A stretch of DNA of 64,000 nt from NCBI RefSeq assembly GCF_900102615.1, contig NZ_FMYV01000006.1, positions 62,001 through 126,000 of the forward strand. Reading direction: 5' to 3'. A program made the translations under genes and the position numbers. The number at the start of each line of letters is the position of its first letter. Position 1 is the first letter of the stretch. Shown here piece after piece: positions 63,888-64,000 of the stretch. The DNA is from Geotoga petraea (GTDB taxonomy: Bacteria > Thermotogota > Thermotogae > Petrotogales > Petrotogaceae). The notes under the pieces were generated by a model. That model made no database searches. It was not told the DNA's origin and was given only the letters and a program-made list of their open reading frames with translations.

Positions 63888-64000
63888 AAAATCATTTTCT
63901 AAATATAGAATGGGATTTTTATACTTATAAAAAATAAAATTGATCAATTGTTTCAATGGATAAGTGATGTTTACTTTTATCAATTTATCTTTATTTATAT
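63880..64000 (-). pseudogene. Upstream part of the split 547-residue-family gene (continues outside window)
   Basis: The minus-strand frame is open from the window edge down to the element and encodes LIKVNITYPLKQLINFIFYK and NPILYLENDFKI. Joined across the element with one duplication copy removed, ...DFKI runs in frame into NSYNSFEFDSSFYY of the 3' part. It aligns with residues before SIFESIPFFNARKYL of the intact paralogue. The gene start lies to the right of the window. Confidence 0.85.

Noticed and set aside
1..64000. CRISPR arrays or cas genes
   Set aside because: I saw no series of regularly spaced identical repeats and no Cas-like proteins.

Overview
The window is a low-GC bacterial chromosome segment that looks like a member of the Thermotogota, probably the Petrotogales (Geotoga/Oceanotoga/Petrotoga-like). 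The evidence is a Thermotoga-type maltosyltransferase, a pyrophosphate-energised ion pump with the K+-dependent signature, the polA-rimO-pgsA-thpR-recA-recX-rny gene string, and very A/T-rich codon use. I infer this from gene families; no 16S rRNA gene is present.

Layout. 1-8.3 kb (+): end of dnaJ, a YitT membrane protein, a CorC/HlyC-type CBS protein, cytidine deaminase, a response regulator-phosphatase, a Nudix hydrolase, gltX, cysS and a CheX-like protein. 8.4-16 kb (-): maltosyltransferase, tRNA-Ser(CGA), an unknown coiled-coil protein, the oxidative pentose phosphate operon gnd-zwf-pgl, and two deoxynucleoside kinases. 16-25 kb: flavodiiron protein, an OpuC-like osmoprotectant ABC transporter without a binding protein, hppA, a DJ-1/PfpI protein and a chemoreceptor. 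25-34 kb (-): one long run csoR-like, ahpD-like, polA, rimO, pgsA, thpR, recA, recX, rny. 34-44.7 kb: TSUP exporter, GH38 mannosidase plus nagA, nitroreductase, a P-loop protein, MFS transporter, a Cys-rich protein, an MBL hydrolase and a methyltransferase.

The accessory region starts at 44.7 kb. A 547-residue protein of unknown family diverges from a compact peptide-natural-product (RiPP) locus. That locus holds a promoter, a 44-residue secreted peptide gene, a 34-residue Cys-containing precursor, a hairpin, a radical SAM/SPASM maturase, two halves of an ABC exporter, and an ABC-2-like permease broken by one missing base. The two shortest genes (46655-46789 and 46817-46921) were found by reading the sequence directly. 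An 88-bp direct repeat (86/88 identical) brackets this locus. The second repeat copy is the 3' end of a second gene of the 547-residue family.

That second gene is split by an 11,183-bp mobile element (52697-63879). The element has 22/24-matching ISL3-type terminal inverted repeats and an exact 8-bp target duplication, TTAATTTT. Removing the element with one copy of the duplication restores the reading frame. Its cargo looks like it comes from Firmicutes: a metallothionein, an ArsR/SmtB regulator, a TetR regulator with a small membrane export protein, a P1B metal ATPase with CSC in place of CPC, and an HMA metallochaperone. Three further insertion sequences (IS1380, ISLre2 and IS3 families) sit inside it. 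The arsR and HMA genes share the same promoter-operator design (TTGACA, 17 bp, -10 box inside ATTACA-N8-TGTAAT), which suggests one metal regulon.
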